Positions 50,108 through 58,713 of a stretch of 64,000 bases of DNA are shown in pieces. Position 1 is the first letter of the stretch. Every line of letters begins with the position of its first letter. The notes under the pieces were generated by a model. It was not told where the DNA came from and made no database searches. It saw nothing but the letters and a program-made list of their open reading frames with translations. This DNA comes from Bin87 sp034420475 (GTDB taxonomy: Bacteria; Chloroflexota; Dehalococcoidia; Lucifugimonadales; UBA3495). The stretch is taken from NCBI GenBank assembly GCA_034420475.1, contig DAOULH010000057.1:122000-185999 (forward strand). Reading direction: 5' to 3'. A program made the position numbers and the translations under genes.

Positions 50108-51013
50108 CTATGCGTTGGCGGACTTCCCGGCTGCAATTCCGGCTCGCAATGCGTCGGCGGCCACGGACCCGTAGATACCGGCGATGACGGAGGCTCCTTC
50201 TTCGACTATGCGCCAGTCCCGGGACTGGATATCCTCAACCGATTGCTGCGCCAGACGTCGGCCGTAGTCATTGATAAACCTGCCCAAAGTTTCCGGGTCG
50301 GCGTCCGAGGTCATCTGCCGGAACAGTCGGAACATGGGATCGGTGCGAGCGGCGTTGTAAGCGTCGTGGAAGGTCAGGTTCACCGGATGATCGCGCAGCA
50401 GCAGCGACACGCCGAAATCGATCAGGCGGATACTGCCCTCCGGCAGCAGAATGGTATGGGACCTTCCGTCCGGGTCGGAGGCCGTGGCGTCGTTGTAGCA
50501 AATGCCGGCGGCGTGCAATCGCGACAGGCCCGTTGCCAGTTCGTGCCCTATGCCCTGCATCCGCTCGGCCGTGGCTTCTTCGGGGTTCAGATCAGTCAGA
50601 AAGGGACCGTGTACGAACTCCTCGGTAAGGAAACCATCAATGCTCGGCAACTGCCGTGGTCCCAATCCGAGGCCGCCGGCAATCCTGACGATCTCAGACT
50701 CGCCGGGGCTCTGGCATGGCTTGATCACGATGCCGACGGCTTGCCCCCGGAGCCGGCCGGTGATGATCGCCACGCGCCCCCGGGTGCGCCCGTCGTAGCG
50801 AATATCTACATCGACCGGCGCCGGGCCATAAACCAGATCGTAAGACGCCGGGAACAAACCGTAAACCGAAAACCCCTCGATACGTTCATCCTCAACGAGC
50901 AGTTTCCACAGCGCATCGTCGTGACCGGCAAGGGGCCACAGCGGCCAAAGGCGCCCGGGACACCTGCCATCCCGGACTGCGGCATCCCTCTCCACAATGT
51001 CGTCTTCACCCAT
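50108..51013 (-). CDS. RIO/APH-type kinase-like protein
   Basis: 301 aa from ATG 51013. It has a degenerate N-lobe and a catalytic loop GICYNDATASDPDGRSHTIL followed by the metal-binding RLIDFGVSLLL (DFG). HELATGLSRLHAAGI is the preceding helix. The frame is open upstream to the TGA that ends the DUF952 gene (adds about 24 residues including EEQLSSIRRAIAGLVG), without a standard start codon. Family: protein-kinase-like, possibly phosphorylating a small molecule or protein. Confidence 0.75.
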   Translation of the reverse strand: MGEDDIVERDAAVRDGRCPGRLWPLWPLAGHDDALWKLLVEDERIEGFSVYGLFPASYDLVYGPAPVDVDIRYDGRTRGRVAIITGRLRGQAVGIVIKPCQSPGESEIVRIAGGLGLGPRQLPSIDGFLTEEFVHGPFLTDLNPEEATAERMQGIGHELATGLSRLHAAGICYNDATASDPDGRSHTILLPEGSIRLIDFGVSLLLRDHPVNLTFHDAYNAARTDPMFRLFRQMTSDADPETLGRFINDYGRRLAQQSVEDIQSRDWRIVEEGASVIAGIYGSVAADALRAGIAAGKSANA

Positions 51014-51085
51014 GCCGACCAGACCGGCGATGGCCCGGCGAATGGACGAAAGCTGCTCTTCAGTGTACCGAATGTCGGGCTCCGG

Positions 51086-51442
51086 TCACCCGCCCCCGCC
51101 CAGCGCGAATCCGCTCGGTTGCGTCTCATCCGGCGCCAACGCACGGATGCGGACCACCGCATGCAGGTTGATGGGGCCGTAAACGTGCGGGTAGATCTCG
51201 CCCGAACGGGAAGGTTCCCGCACCAGCGGCGATCCTTCGGGCAGACGCTCGGTGTCCACGTCCAATGCCAGCAGATCGGTTCGGCCGGCAAACAGTCGCG
51301 CCGCGACCTGCAACATCTGCGCCTCGTCGCTGCTGGCGTGAATAAAGCCCTCTTCCGCCAGCGACGGTGCCCGGTATTCGCCCTCTACGACAGCAGCTTC
51401 CCAATCGGAGCGGAACGCCAGGTGGTAGATGATGGATGCCAT
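51086..51442 (-). CDS. DUF952 domain-containing protein
   Basis: 118 aa, GGAG before ATG. Typical DUF952: IIYHLAFRSDWEAAV, LAEEGFIHASSDEAQ, LLALDVDTERLPEGSPLV and HVYGPINLHAVV. Proteins of this family have an ADP-ribosyl-transferase-like or glutathione-S-transferase-associated fold and no proven function. Starts 15 bp after the serine hydrolase stop, and the kinase-like gene begins 72 bp later, so they form one operon. Confidence 0.9.
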   Translation of the reverse strand: MASIIYHLAFRSDWEAAVVEGEYRAPSLAEEGFIHASSDEAQMLQVAARLFAGRTDLLALDVDTERLPEGSPLVREPSRSGEIYPHVYGPINLHAVVRIRALAPDETQPSGFALGGGG

Positions 51443-51457
51443 GCTCCGTCGACCCTA

Positions 51458-52570
51458 TTACCGGCAGGCCGCCCGCACCGCCCGCGAAATGGCCGCCAGG
51501 CGGGGGTTGTTGGTGGCGCTGGCGCGGAATCCGTTAGTGATGTACGCCACCGCCAGGCCTATGCCAGGGTCGGCCCAACCCACCGAAGTTCCGGCCCCGC
51601 CATGTCCGAAGGTTCCCAGGCCGTCGCCGGCGTTGGTGGTGGCTCCCATGCGGCTGTCGTCCAGCACCAGACCCAACGAGCGGCGCATCCGCGTACCCAG
51701 GGAGAAGTCGTTGGTCTCGGAATCGAGGCGCGTAACCTCAGCCACTGTCTCCGGCTTGAGGATGCGGACACCGTCCAACTCGCCGCCGTTGCACATCATG
51801 GCGTAGAAACGGGCCAGATCGCGGGCGGTGAAGATGCCGCCACCGGCGGGATGCACCGCCTGGTGCACTTCCGGCCGGTTGTAAGGACGTATCATGCCCG
51901 GGCGGTCGCAGTCTTCCATGGCGTGGATGCGGGAAACCCGGGGCTCGAGCTCAGGAGGCAGCCCTACGTACCCGTCGTGCAAACCCAGCGGGTCCAGGAT
52001 CTCCTCCCGCAGAAACACACCGATGTGGCGTCCGTCAATCCGGCGCACCAACTCGCCGATCACCCAGCCAAAGTTGCGCGGGTGGTACGCCATGATTTGC
52101 CCGGCGGGATAATCAGGGATGATGTCCTCCATGCACTCGACCACGTAGTCCCAGTCCTGCCAACGGTCCCAGGACAACTCCGGAGGAGTTTCCGGGAAGC
52201 CGCCCTTATGGGTCAGCACATGACGGACCGTCACCGCGTCCTTGCCGTGCTTGGCGAACTCCGGCCAGTACTTGACCACGGCGTCATCCCAGTCCAATTG
52301 CCCCCGCTCCCAAAGGACGTGCAGGCAGGCCGCCGCTAAGGGCTTGGTGGAAGAATAGAGGATGAACATCGTGTCGGCCGCAACCGGAGCGCCGCCGGCG
52401 TCGTCGGCCAATCCGCCCCAGAGGTCAACCGCGAGGCGGCCGTGTCGGTAGACGGCGAGGCCGGCTCCGGGGTGCAGCCCCTGGTCAATCTGCCGGCGGA
52501 ACAGGTTTTCCAATTCCTGCACCGCCGCCGGGTCCATTCCTACTTCTTCCAAGACTGTGGTGGTGGTCAT
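51458..52570 (-). CDS. serine hydrolase, beta-lactamase family
   Basis: 370 aa. Class C/esterase-like: SxxK in FILYSSTKPLAAAC, YHPRNFGWVIGE at the YxN position, and GTFGHGGAGTSVGWADP as the KTG-equivalent (HGG). No signal peptide, so probably cytoplasmic. Acts as esterase, carboxypeptidase-like or amidase. First gene of the three-gene unit with DUF952 and the kinase-like protein. Confidence 0.9.
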   Translation of the reverse strand: MTTTTVLEEVGMDPAAVQELENLFRRQIDQGLHPGAGLAVYRHGRLAVDLWGGLADDAGGAPVAADTMFILYSSTKPLAAACLHVLWERGQLDWDDAVVKYWPEFAKHGKDAVTVRHVLTHKGGFPETPPELSWDRWQDWDYVVECMEDIIPDYPAGQIMAYHPRNFGWVIGELVRRIDGRHIGVFLREEILDPLGLHDGYVGLPPELEPRVSRIHAMEDCDRPGMIRPYNRPEVHQAVHPAGGGIFTARDLARFYAMMCNGGELDGVRILKPETVAEVTRLDSETNDFSLGTRMRRSLGLVLDDSRMGATTNAGDGLGTFGHGGAGTSVGWADPGIGLAVAYITNGFRASATNNPRLAAISRAVRAACR

Positions 52571-52627
52571 CGATAGTCCTCTATGGTTGCGGGTGGAGCG
52601 AGGTAGGCCGGTGTCGAACCGGCGGAG

Positions 52628-53065
52628 TCAGTCAGCGAACACGGTGTTCAGGTTCGCCGACAGGTCAAAAAAGTGCTGCAGGCTCTGGTTGTACCGGAAG
52701 AACATATCCGCCCGAAGCTGATCTCCGGTGGCGTTGGTGGAAATCTCATTCAGCATGTCCAGGCTGACCAGCGTCTGGCCGGCTTCTGCGCCGCCGTTGG
52801 CCCGGATATTCTCCAGCATGGCTCTCCAGGCATCGGACTCCATCTCGATGAAGAAGTCCACGTTGATCAAATCGTACTCGTTGCCGGACCGCACCGAGCT
52901 GCACTCGAACGCCTCAAAGGTGACCACGATCACTTCATCGCCTACCTTGACGCCCATGGACGCGTCGACGGTGCCGATCTGGCGGTAGGCGGGATCATCG
53001 TTCACCAGCCGCTGCAATTCTTCAAACCAGGCCAGCGACGGGAATACTATCGGCTCAGCAGTCAT
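52628..53065 (-). CDS. SCP2 sterol-transfer-like protein
   Basis: 145 aa, GGAGG before ATG. Starts WFEELQRLVNDDPAYRQIG and continues with VKVGDEVIVVTFEAFE and the C-terminal FFDLSANLNTVFAD, which resembles the SCP-2 lipid-binding fold of about 110 residues. Binds a hydrophobic ligand by analogy. Probably cotranscribed with the zinc ribbon gene upstream. Confidence 0.7.
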   Translation of the reverse strand: MTAEPIVFPSLAWFEELQRLVNDDPAYRQIGTVDASMGVKVGDEVIVVTFEAFECSSVRSGNEYDLINVDFFIEMESDAWRAMLENIRANGGAEAGQTLVSLDMLNEISTNATGDQLRADMFFRYNQSLQHFFDLSANLNTVFAD

Positions 53066-53126
53066 TCAGGGGTTGCCTCCGGGCTCGGGAAACGTCGGTC
53101 GCCGCGATGCGGGACCGGCCATCACG

Positions 53127-53435
53127 CTATTCGTGGAAGTAAGGATCTCCCGTCTTCTCAGCGGATGAGAACGGGGCCATTTTGCGCAGATAGTGGTCCG
53201 GGTCGGTGGTGGACGGGGCTTTGCCCAAAGCGTCGTCAACCATTTTATAGTACCGGGGGTCGAGGTCCCGGTACGTATCGGCTTCAGTCCGGCCCCGCGA
53301 GAAGGAAGACATGATGCGGTCCATCCCGTAATCGCCGCAGTGTTCGCAGTTGACATCGGTCGCCGCGGAGGCCACCTTGAAAAAGTAGCTGCTCACCTGA
53401 GCGCACGACTGGCAGCGATACTCGTAAATCGGCAT
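53127..53435 (-). CDS. FmdB-type zinc ribbon protein
   Basis: 102 aa. N-terminal MPIYEYRCQSCAQVSS, then VNCEHCGDYGMDRIMS: four cysteines form the zinc ribbon. The remaining 60 residues are charged and lack a domain. FmdB-family proteins were first seen as regulators in the formamidase/acetamidase operon; general function unknown. Confidence 0.9.
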   Translation of the reverse strand: MPIYEYRCQSCAQVSSYFFKVASAATDVNCEHCGDYGMDRIMSSFSRGRTEADTYRDLDPRYYKMVDDALGKAPSTTDPDHYLRKMAPFSSAEKTGDPYFHE

Positions 53436-53559
53436 GTGTGGGCCACCTCACGGGCCGCGGGCAGAACTGCCAGGCATTCGGGCCGGGCGGACTTCTGATC
53501 CCAACGAAACTCCGCAGGCGATGGTATAGGAACGTGCCGGCGGTGTCAAAACGCCCATG

Positions 53560-54003
53560 CTAAGCAACGTTCCCGTCGAACCCATCGCTGTGGCGCTTGA
53601 TATCGATTACGGGCGAGCGATCCTGGGCGTCGAGTTCCGTCACGGAGATGATCGCCGCGCCGGTTGCCTCGTCGATCACAACATCCTGGATCAGGGCCAC
53701 CGTCGCGCCGATGAAGTTGGGCCGATACTGGCTGCGAGTGGCAAACACACCCCGGATGGAGTTGGCCGGGTTGTGCCCCGGGTGCAGACGCAGTTCGTAA
53801 CCACGCGCCTCCGCTCGGTGCAGAAAGAACAAAGTCAGGATGCGGTCGCCCGGCTCCAGGCCCATCACGCCGTCGGCAAAGTCGGGAAGCACCACGATGT
53901 CAGACGGATGCCCCCGCATTTCATCGGAAGGCGCGTAGTCGGTGAACCGGCTCTGAACGTACCCGATGGGAGTAACCTGGATGGAGTTGAGATCGGCGTC
54001 CAT
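53560..54003 (-). CDS. TrmO-like tRNA N6-methyltransferase
   Basis: 147 aa. TrmO/YaeB beta-barrel fold: IQVTPIGYVQSRFTDYAPSD, VLPDFADGVMGLEPGDRILT, GVFATRSQYRPNFIGATVAL and VTELDAQDRSPVIDIK. Methylates N6 of t6A37 in tRNA using SAM. Length is that of the TrmO core. The start has no clear ribosome binding site. It begins 20 bp after the alpha/beta hydrolase stop. Confidence 0.9.
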   Translation of the reverse strand: MDADLNSIQVTPIGYVQSRFTDYAPSDEMRGHPSDIVVLPDFADGVMGLEPGDRILTLFFLHRAEARGYELRLHPGHNPANSIRGVFATRSQYRPNFIGATVALIQDVVIDEATGAAIISVTELDAQDRSPVIDIKRHSDGFDGNVA

Positions 54004-54022
54004 AGCTGGATATGACCATCAC

Positions 54023-54907
54023 TCAGTTGGCCGCCGCGGCCGCGGCGCCGACATCGGCAGACAGCGACGCCAGCCAGTTGACCACCGCCTCGCCGGCCGC
54101 CGGCATCATGTTGGTCAGGGAGTGGTTCCCGCCCTCCAGCACCAGGTACTCCGCCCGGGGGCTGTTTACGGCGGCGGTGATCATGTCCTGCGGAACGTCC
54201 AGCAATCGGGTGTGCGTTTCCAGCGAACCGGACAGCACGAAGAGCGGCGCCCTGATCTTTGGGGCGTGGGCCACAATGTTGTACCGTTCCAGCGGCCCAT
54301 GCTTGTCGATGTACGCCATGGCTGAGAACATTTCCTTGATCGGGAAGTCCACCGAGAAAAGATCCAGAGCCCGGCCTTCCGCTTCCATACGGTCCGCGGT
54401 CTCCAGGTTGACGCGGAACTCTTCGGCGTCCGGGGACTCCAAGTAGTAGGAACAGGACAGCCGCACCGGAGAAATGGGCACCACCGCCGCCACCCTCGGG
54501 TCGTTCTCCACCGCGCCGTAGTAGGCGACCTTCACGGCGCCCATGCTCTGGCCCAGGATGACAACCCGCCGGTATCCCTGCGCTTCCAGGTAGTCAATGC
54601 CTGCCCGGAGATCCTGCCGGCTGTTGTCCAGAATCTCGTAGGCGTTGCCCTCGGCCACGCCGGTTTGCCGGTCAACCCAAACGGTGTCGTGCCCCCGGGT
54701 GTTCAGGGTCAATGCCGCATACCCCGCGCTCCGCAGGTCGTTGGCCATGTTGGCCGTCGCCGGGGTGTAAAAGTTGCGCCCCGACCCGTGAATGACCATG
54801 GCGGCGTCAATGGCACCGGCCGGGGCCGCATCAGTCTCCGGAGCGAAAAACGCTCCGTCCAGCTCCATGCCATCCGCGGCGGTAATCCGAATCAGGTCAA
54901 CCAGCAT
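54023..54907 (-). CDS. alpha/beta hydrolase
   Basis: 294 aa from ATG 54907 (GGAGGAAAC upstream). Nucleophile elbow VVILGQSMGAVKVAYYG (GxSxG), oxyanion AAMVIHGSGRNFY, acidic residue around LFVLSGSLETH, and C-terminal His in LEGGNHSLTNM. Intracellular; substrate unknown. Downstream of the cox operon terminator. Confidence 0.92.
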   Translation of the reverse strand: MLVDLIRITAADGMELDGAFFAPETDAAPAGAIDAAMVIHGSGRNFYTPATANMANDLRSAGYAALTLNTRGHDTVWVDRQTGVAEGNAYEILDNSRQDLRAGIDYLEAQGYRRVVILGQSMGAVKVAYYGAVENDPRVAAVVPISPVRLSCSYYLESPDAEEFRVNLETADRMEAEGRALDLFSVDFPIKEMFSAMAYIDKHGPLERYNIVAHAPKIRAPLFVLSGSLETHTRLLDVPQDMITAAVNSPRAEYLVLEGGNHSLTNMMPAAGEAVVNWLASLSADVGAAAAAAN

Positions 54908-55011
54908 GGCTGTTTCCTCCTGGGTGTGCCGGCCAAGGCAGGACGGCGTTCTCCAATTTTGGGCACAGTTTACACGCAATCGAAGCCGCGTTCATCCCGA
55001 ACAGCCATCAC

Positions 55012-55042
55012 AAAAAGCGAAGGGCAGCCTGACCGACTGCCC
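55012..55042 (-). terminator. rho-independent terminator of the cox operon
   Basis: On the minus strand GGGCAG-N9-CTGCCC is followed by TTCGCTTTTTG, a T-run after the stem, 27 bp after the stop at 55070. Confidence 0.7.
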
Positions 55043-55069
55043 CCAAACGATTCCGATCAGCGGCTGTCG

Positions 55070-55942
55070 CTACCTGAGTTGCAACAGGTATTCAACCAAT
55101 GCTTCCACGTCCTCATCGGACAGCACGATGCCGGCCATGGTGGCGCTCATCAAGCCCTCTTGATAGTCCTGGGAGAGGCCATCGGCGGTGCCCGCGGTGT
55201 AAGCGTCAGGCTCCACTATCGATTCCCTGATGTACTTCTCCGCCGAGTAACCTGAAATGCGGTTGGCCGCGGCGGATCCTATCCCGTCAAGCGGCGGCCC
55301 CAGCACGCCCTGGGCCACTCCCTGGATGGTATGGCACGACGCGCAGGCCGCAGTCCCGACGAACAGGGTTTGGCCGGGAGATGCGCTCGCGGCGGCGCCG
55401 GCCGGCGCGGCCGGAGCCAGGTCGGCGGGGTTCGCCGGCGGCGGCAACTCGTCCGGCAACGGGCGTTCCACCACAGCGTGCGTATCCTCTGCATGGTGCA
55501 CGAAAGGTTCTATCCGCGGCTCCGAGAAAGCGCGGGGAGTGGGCCGGAAAACGCCGAACAGCAAGACCAGCGACAAGGCGACCACGAGGCCCAAGGCGAG
55601 GCCAGCGACGAAAATCTGCCACAGCAGCGGGTTCTCGAACTTCAGGTGCATGAAGAACGCGACCACGCAGAAGAACTTGATGACCGACAGGATCACCAGC
55701 GGGGCAATGACGACGCCGCTGCCCTGGAGTCCTTCAGGGACGATGATCAGGAATTCGATCAGCGTGATGATGGCCAGGAAAATCGCGAGCAGGCCGTACT
55801 GCTTCAGTCCACCATGCACGCCCTCCGGCACGCGCCCGAAGAAGAACCGCGATATGCCGGCATCTTCGTGCGCCGCGTGTTCCTCGTGGGCTGCGTGATC
55901 GTCATGGGCCATTACGGCCTCCTGACCGGGGTTAGCGCTCAT
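55070..55942 (-). CDS. cytochrome c oxidase subunit IV fused to cytochrome c
   Basis: 290 aa, GGAGG before ATG. An N-terminal His-rich tail (HDDHAAHEEHAAHEDAG) precedes three membrane segments of the CoxIV/cyoD type (LLAIFLAIITLIEFLIIV, VIKFFCVVAFFMHLKFENP, FVAGLALGLVVALSLVLLF), then a proline-rich linker and a cytochrome c domain with CASCHTIQG (heme c) and an axial methionine in GLMSATMAG. CoxIV is normally a small stand-alone subunit; here it carries its own heme. Last gene of the oxidase operon. Confidence 0.9.
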   Translation of the reverse strand: MSANPGQEAVMAHDDHAAHEEHAAHEDAGISRFFFGRVPEGVHGGLKQYGLLAIFLAIITLIEFLIIVPEGLQGSGVVIAPLVILSVIKFFCVVAFFMHLKFENPLLWQIFVAGLALGLVVALSLVLLFGVFRPTPRAFSEPRIEPFVHHAEDTHAVVERPLPDELPPPANPADLAPAAPAGAAASASPGQTLFVGTAACASCHTIQGVAQGVLGPPLDGIGSAAANRISGYSAEKYIRESIVEPDAYTAGTADGLSQDYQEGLMSATMAGIVLSDEDVEALVEYLLQLR

Positions 55943-55964
55943 CTGGTGGTTGCCTCCTCGAAAC

Positions 55965-56678
55965 CTAGCTGATCAGCCCGGTGATCCAGTTCCATCCCTG
56001 CACCGCCGCGTGGCCCGCTTCCGCAGGACCGTCAAATCCGCCGATCAGGTAAAGCAGCGTGAAAATCACGATCCATACGATGTCGACGAAGTGCCAGTAC
56101 AAGCCGGCGATGTCAACATCCAGGTGAGAGGGTCGTCCTGCGGGGTTGCGCGCCGCTACGATGGCCAGGCAGATCAACCAGAAGATGCCCAGGGTAACGT
56201 GTGCGCCGTGGAACCCGGTCAGCGTGAAGAAGGTGCTGCTGAAGAGGTTGGTTTCGTAGCGCAGTCCCTCGACCCGGAACAGGTTGAACTCGTACACCTG
56301 GAAGCCGATGAAAATGCTGCCCAGCACGATGGTCAACCATAGCCACTGGATGAGGCGCTTCTGGTTCCCGTTGCGCGCGGCGGCGACGCCCATCACCATG
56401 GCGAACGAACTCATCAGGAGCACAAAGGTGCTGACGGTGGTGATGGGGACGTCGATGATGTCCCTGGGGTATGGGCCGACGATGCTCTGGCCCCGGTACA
56501 CCATGTAGGTGGCGATCAGGGAGCCGAAGAAGAGGCAGTCCGAGCCGAGAAACACCCACATGAGGAGTTTCCGGTGGTTTATCCCGGTGGTGGTCTCTTC
56601 CTCGTGTGCCGGTGGGTGTGCCGCCGGGTCGGCCGGCGGATGCGCCGGCGGGGCATGGGTGGTATCTGCGTGAGCCAA
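55965..56678 (-). CDS. ctaE: cytochrome c oxidase subunit III
   Basis: 237 aa. TTG start at 56678, placed by AGGAGGAGCGCG just upstream and codon phase. A His/Pro-rich N-terminus, five membrane segments including MWVFLGSDCLFFGSLIATY, STFFTLTGFHGAHVTLGIFW and YWHFVDIVWIVIFTLLYLI (family hallmark). Part of the aa3/caa3 oxidase. Confidence 0.93.
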   Translation of the reverse strand: MAHADTTHAPPAHPPADPAAHPPAHEEETTTGINHRKLLMWVFLGSDCLFFGSLIATYMVYRGQSIVGPYPRDIIDVPITTVSTFVLLMSSFAMVMGVAAARNGNQKRLIQWLWLTIVLGSIFIGFQVYEFNLFRVEGLRYETNLFSSTFFTLTGFHGAHVTLGIFWLICLAIVAARNPAGRPSHLDVDIAGLYWHFVDIVWIVIFTLLYLIGGFDGPAEAGHAAVQGWNWITGLIS

Positions 56679-56739
56679 CGCGCTCCTCCTGCCTGCTGCC
56701 TGGTTCTAATCTGAGTAAGCCGGGTTCTTGCAGAGCAGC

Positions 56740-58611
56740 TTAGTGATGGCCGGCTGCTTCATGGTGCTCTTCGGCTGCCGGTTCGTTTGACCAGCCGATG
56801 ACACCGATGATCGTGATGATCCCGCCGATGAAGCTGATCGGGAACCGGATGTAATCCCAACCCACGTCGATCAGCAGGCCGCCCGCAATCCACACCACGC
56901 CGAAGGACGTGATCAGCGGCCAGTAGGACGGGCTGGGCATGTGGATGGTGCTGGGGTCCACGTGGGCCTCGGCCGGCACGGTCTCGCCGCGGGCGGCAGC
57001 CTCACGCTTGGTAATCCAGTAGGCGTCCTGGCCGCGCACCACGGGCACCTCGGCGAAGTTATACACCGGCGGCGGCGACGAGATGCTCCACTCCAGGGTG
57101 GGAGCGTCCCACGGATCGTGGCCCGCCTCTTCGCCCTTCTTGATGCTGCGGAAGAAGTTGTGGATGAAGATCAGCAGCGAGATGACGATGATGAAGTAGC
57201 CGATGGTCGCCAGCAGGTTCATGCCTTCCCAGCCGAACCCCTCGGCGTAGGTGTAGATGCGGCGCGGCATCCCGTTCAACCCGGCGTAGTGCATGGGGAA
57301 GAAGGTCAGGTTCATGCCGATGAACATGAGCCAGAAGTGGATCTTGCCCAGCAGTTCGTTGTACATCTTGCCCGTGATCTTCGGATACCAGTAGTAGATG
57401 CCGGCGAAGATGCCGAAGATGGCGCCGCCGAACAGCACGTAGTGGATGTGGGCGACAATGTAGTACGTGTCCTGCTGTTGGAAGTCCGACGGGGAGACGG
57501 CGTGCGACACGCCGGAAAGCCCGCCCACGATGAACAGCGCCACGAACCCGATGGCCATTAGCATGGGCGTCCTCAGGTCGATGGAACCGCTCCACATGGT
57601 GCCGATCCAGTTGAAGATCTTCACGCCGGTGGGCACCGCGATCAGCATCGTGGTGATGGTGAACACCGAGTTGGCGATGGGACCCAGGCCCACGGTGAAC
57701 ATGTGGTGGCTCCACACCGCCCAGCTCATGATGGCGATGACGATGCCGGAGAACACCACCACGGGATAGCCGAACAGCGGCTTGCGGCTGAAGGTCGGGA
57801 TGATTTCCGAAACCACACCCATGGCCGGCAGGATGAGGATGTACACCTCGGGATGGCCGAACAGCCAGAACAGGTGCTGCCAGAGGATGGGGTCGCCGCC
57901 GGCCGCGGTGTTGAAGAAGTTGGCCCCGAACTGCCGGTCGGCGGTCAGCTCAATCAGGGCTACGGTGATGATCGGGAACGCCAGCACCAGGAGGATGCTG
58001 GTCACCAGCGTCATCCAGACGAACACGGGCATTCGCATCAGGGACATCCCCGGCGCCCGCATGTTGATGATGGTCACCACGAAGTTGAAGCCGGCGGCAA
58101 GCGAGGCAACGCCCAGGACCTGCAGGCTCAGCGCCCAGAAGTCCAGACCCTTGCCTTCACTGAACGGCGCGGCGGTCAGGTTGGCGTAGGAGAACCAGCC
58201 GGCGTCGGGAACCTGCCCGATAAGGAAGCCGGCGTGCATGAGGAGCGCGCCGAAGAGGAACGTCCAGTAGGAGAAGGCGTTCAGGCGCGGGAAGGCCACG
58301 TCCCGGGCGCCGATCATGAGCGGTATCAAAAAGTTGAAGAAGGTGGCCCCGAACGGCATGATCGCCATGAAAATCATGGTCGTGCCGTGCATGGTGAACA
58401 TGGCGTTGAACCAGTCCGCCGATACCAGCGAATTGTCGGAGGTCACCAACTGCAGCCGCATGATGCCGGCTTCGATCCCGCCCACCACGAAGAAGAAGAA
58501 AGCGGAAAAGCCGTACAACGCGCCGATGCGCTTGTGGTCCACAGTGGTCAGCCAGCTCCACAAGCCGGTATAGGTGCTGGGGCGGGGTATGACGCCGGTT
58601 ATGGTTACCAT
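56740..58611 (-). CDS. ctaD: cytochrome c oxidase subunit I
   Basis: 623 aa. Heme-copper oxidase: CuB and heme a3 ligands in WLFGHPEVYILILPAMG, WSHHMFTVGLG and HIHYVLFGGAIFG, plus the heme a site TMHGTTMIFMAIMP. HPEVY with YILILP carries the Tyr-His cross-link expected of A-type oxidases. Proton-pumping terminal oxidase reducing O2 in the membrane. Longer C-terminal part than the mitochondrial subunit. GGACCTGAAAC before ATG. Confidence 0.97.
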   Translation of the reverse strand: MVTITGVIPRPSTYTGLWSWLTTVDHKRIGALYGFSAFFFFVVGGIEAGIMRLQLVTSDNSLVSADWFNAMFTMHGTTMIFMAIMPFGATFFNFLIPLMIGARDVAFPRLNAFSYWTFLFGALLMHAGFLIGQVPDAGWFSYANLTAAPFSEGKGLDFWALSLQVLGVASLAAGFNFVVTIINMRAPGMSLMRMPVFVWMTLVTSILLVLAFPIITVALIELTADRQFGANFFNTAAGGDPILWQHLFWLFGHPEVYILILPAMGVVSEIIPTFSRKPLFGYPVVVFSGIVIAIMSWAVWSHHMFTVGLGPIANSVFTITTMLIAVPTGVKIFNWIGTMWSGSIDLRTPMLMAIGFVALFIVGGLSGVSHAVSPSDFQQQDTYYIVAHIHYVLFGGAIFGIFAGIYYWYPKITGKMYNELLGKIHFWLMFIGMNLTFFPMHYAGLNGMPRRIYTYAEGFGWEGMNLLATIGYFIIVISLLIFIHNFFRSIKKGEEAGHDPWDAPTLEWSISSPPPVYNFAEVPVVRGQDAYWITKREAAARGETVPAEAHVDPSTIHMPSPSYWPLITSFGVVWIAGGLLIDVGWDYIRFPISFIGGIITIIGVIGWSNEPAAEEHHEAAGHH

Positions 58612-58713
58612 GTTTCAGGTCCTCCGCTGCGGCTCGGTCAACAGGCGTTTCGGCGATGCGTTAGCGGCGATGAATTGCGGTTTACAGAGATATGATAGCG
58701 CGGATTGCGACCG

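Noticed and set aside
52607..52623. GCCGGT/ACCGGC hairpin that resembles a tRNA T-arm
   Set aside because: Six-bp stem only and no surrounding tRNA structure.
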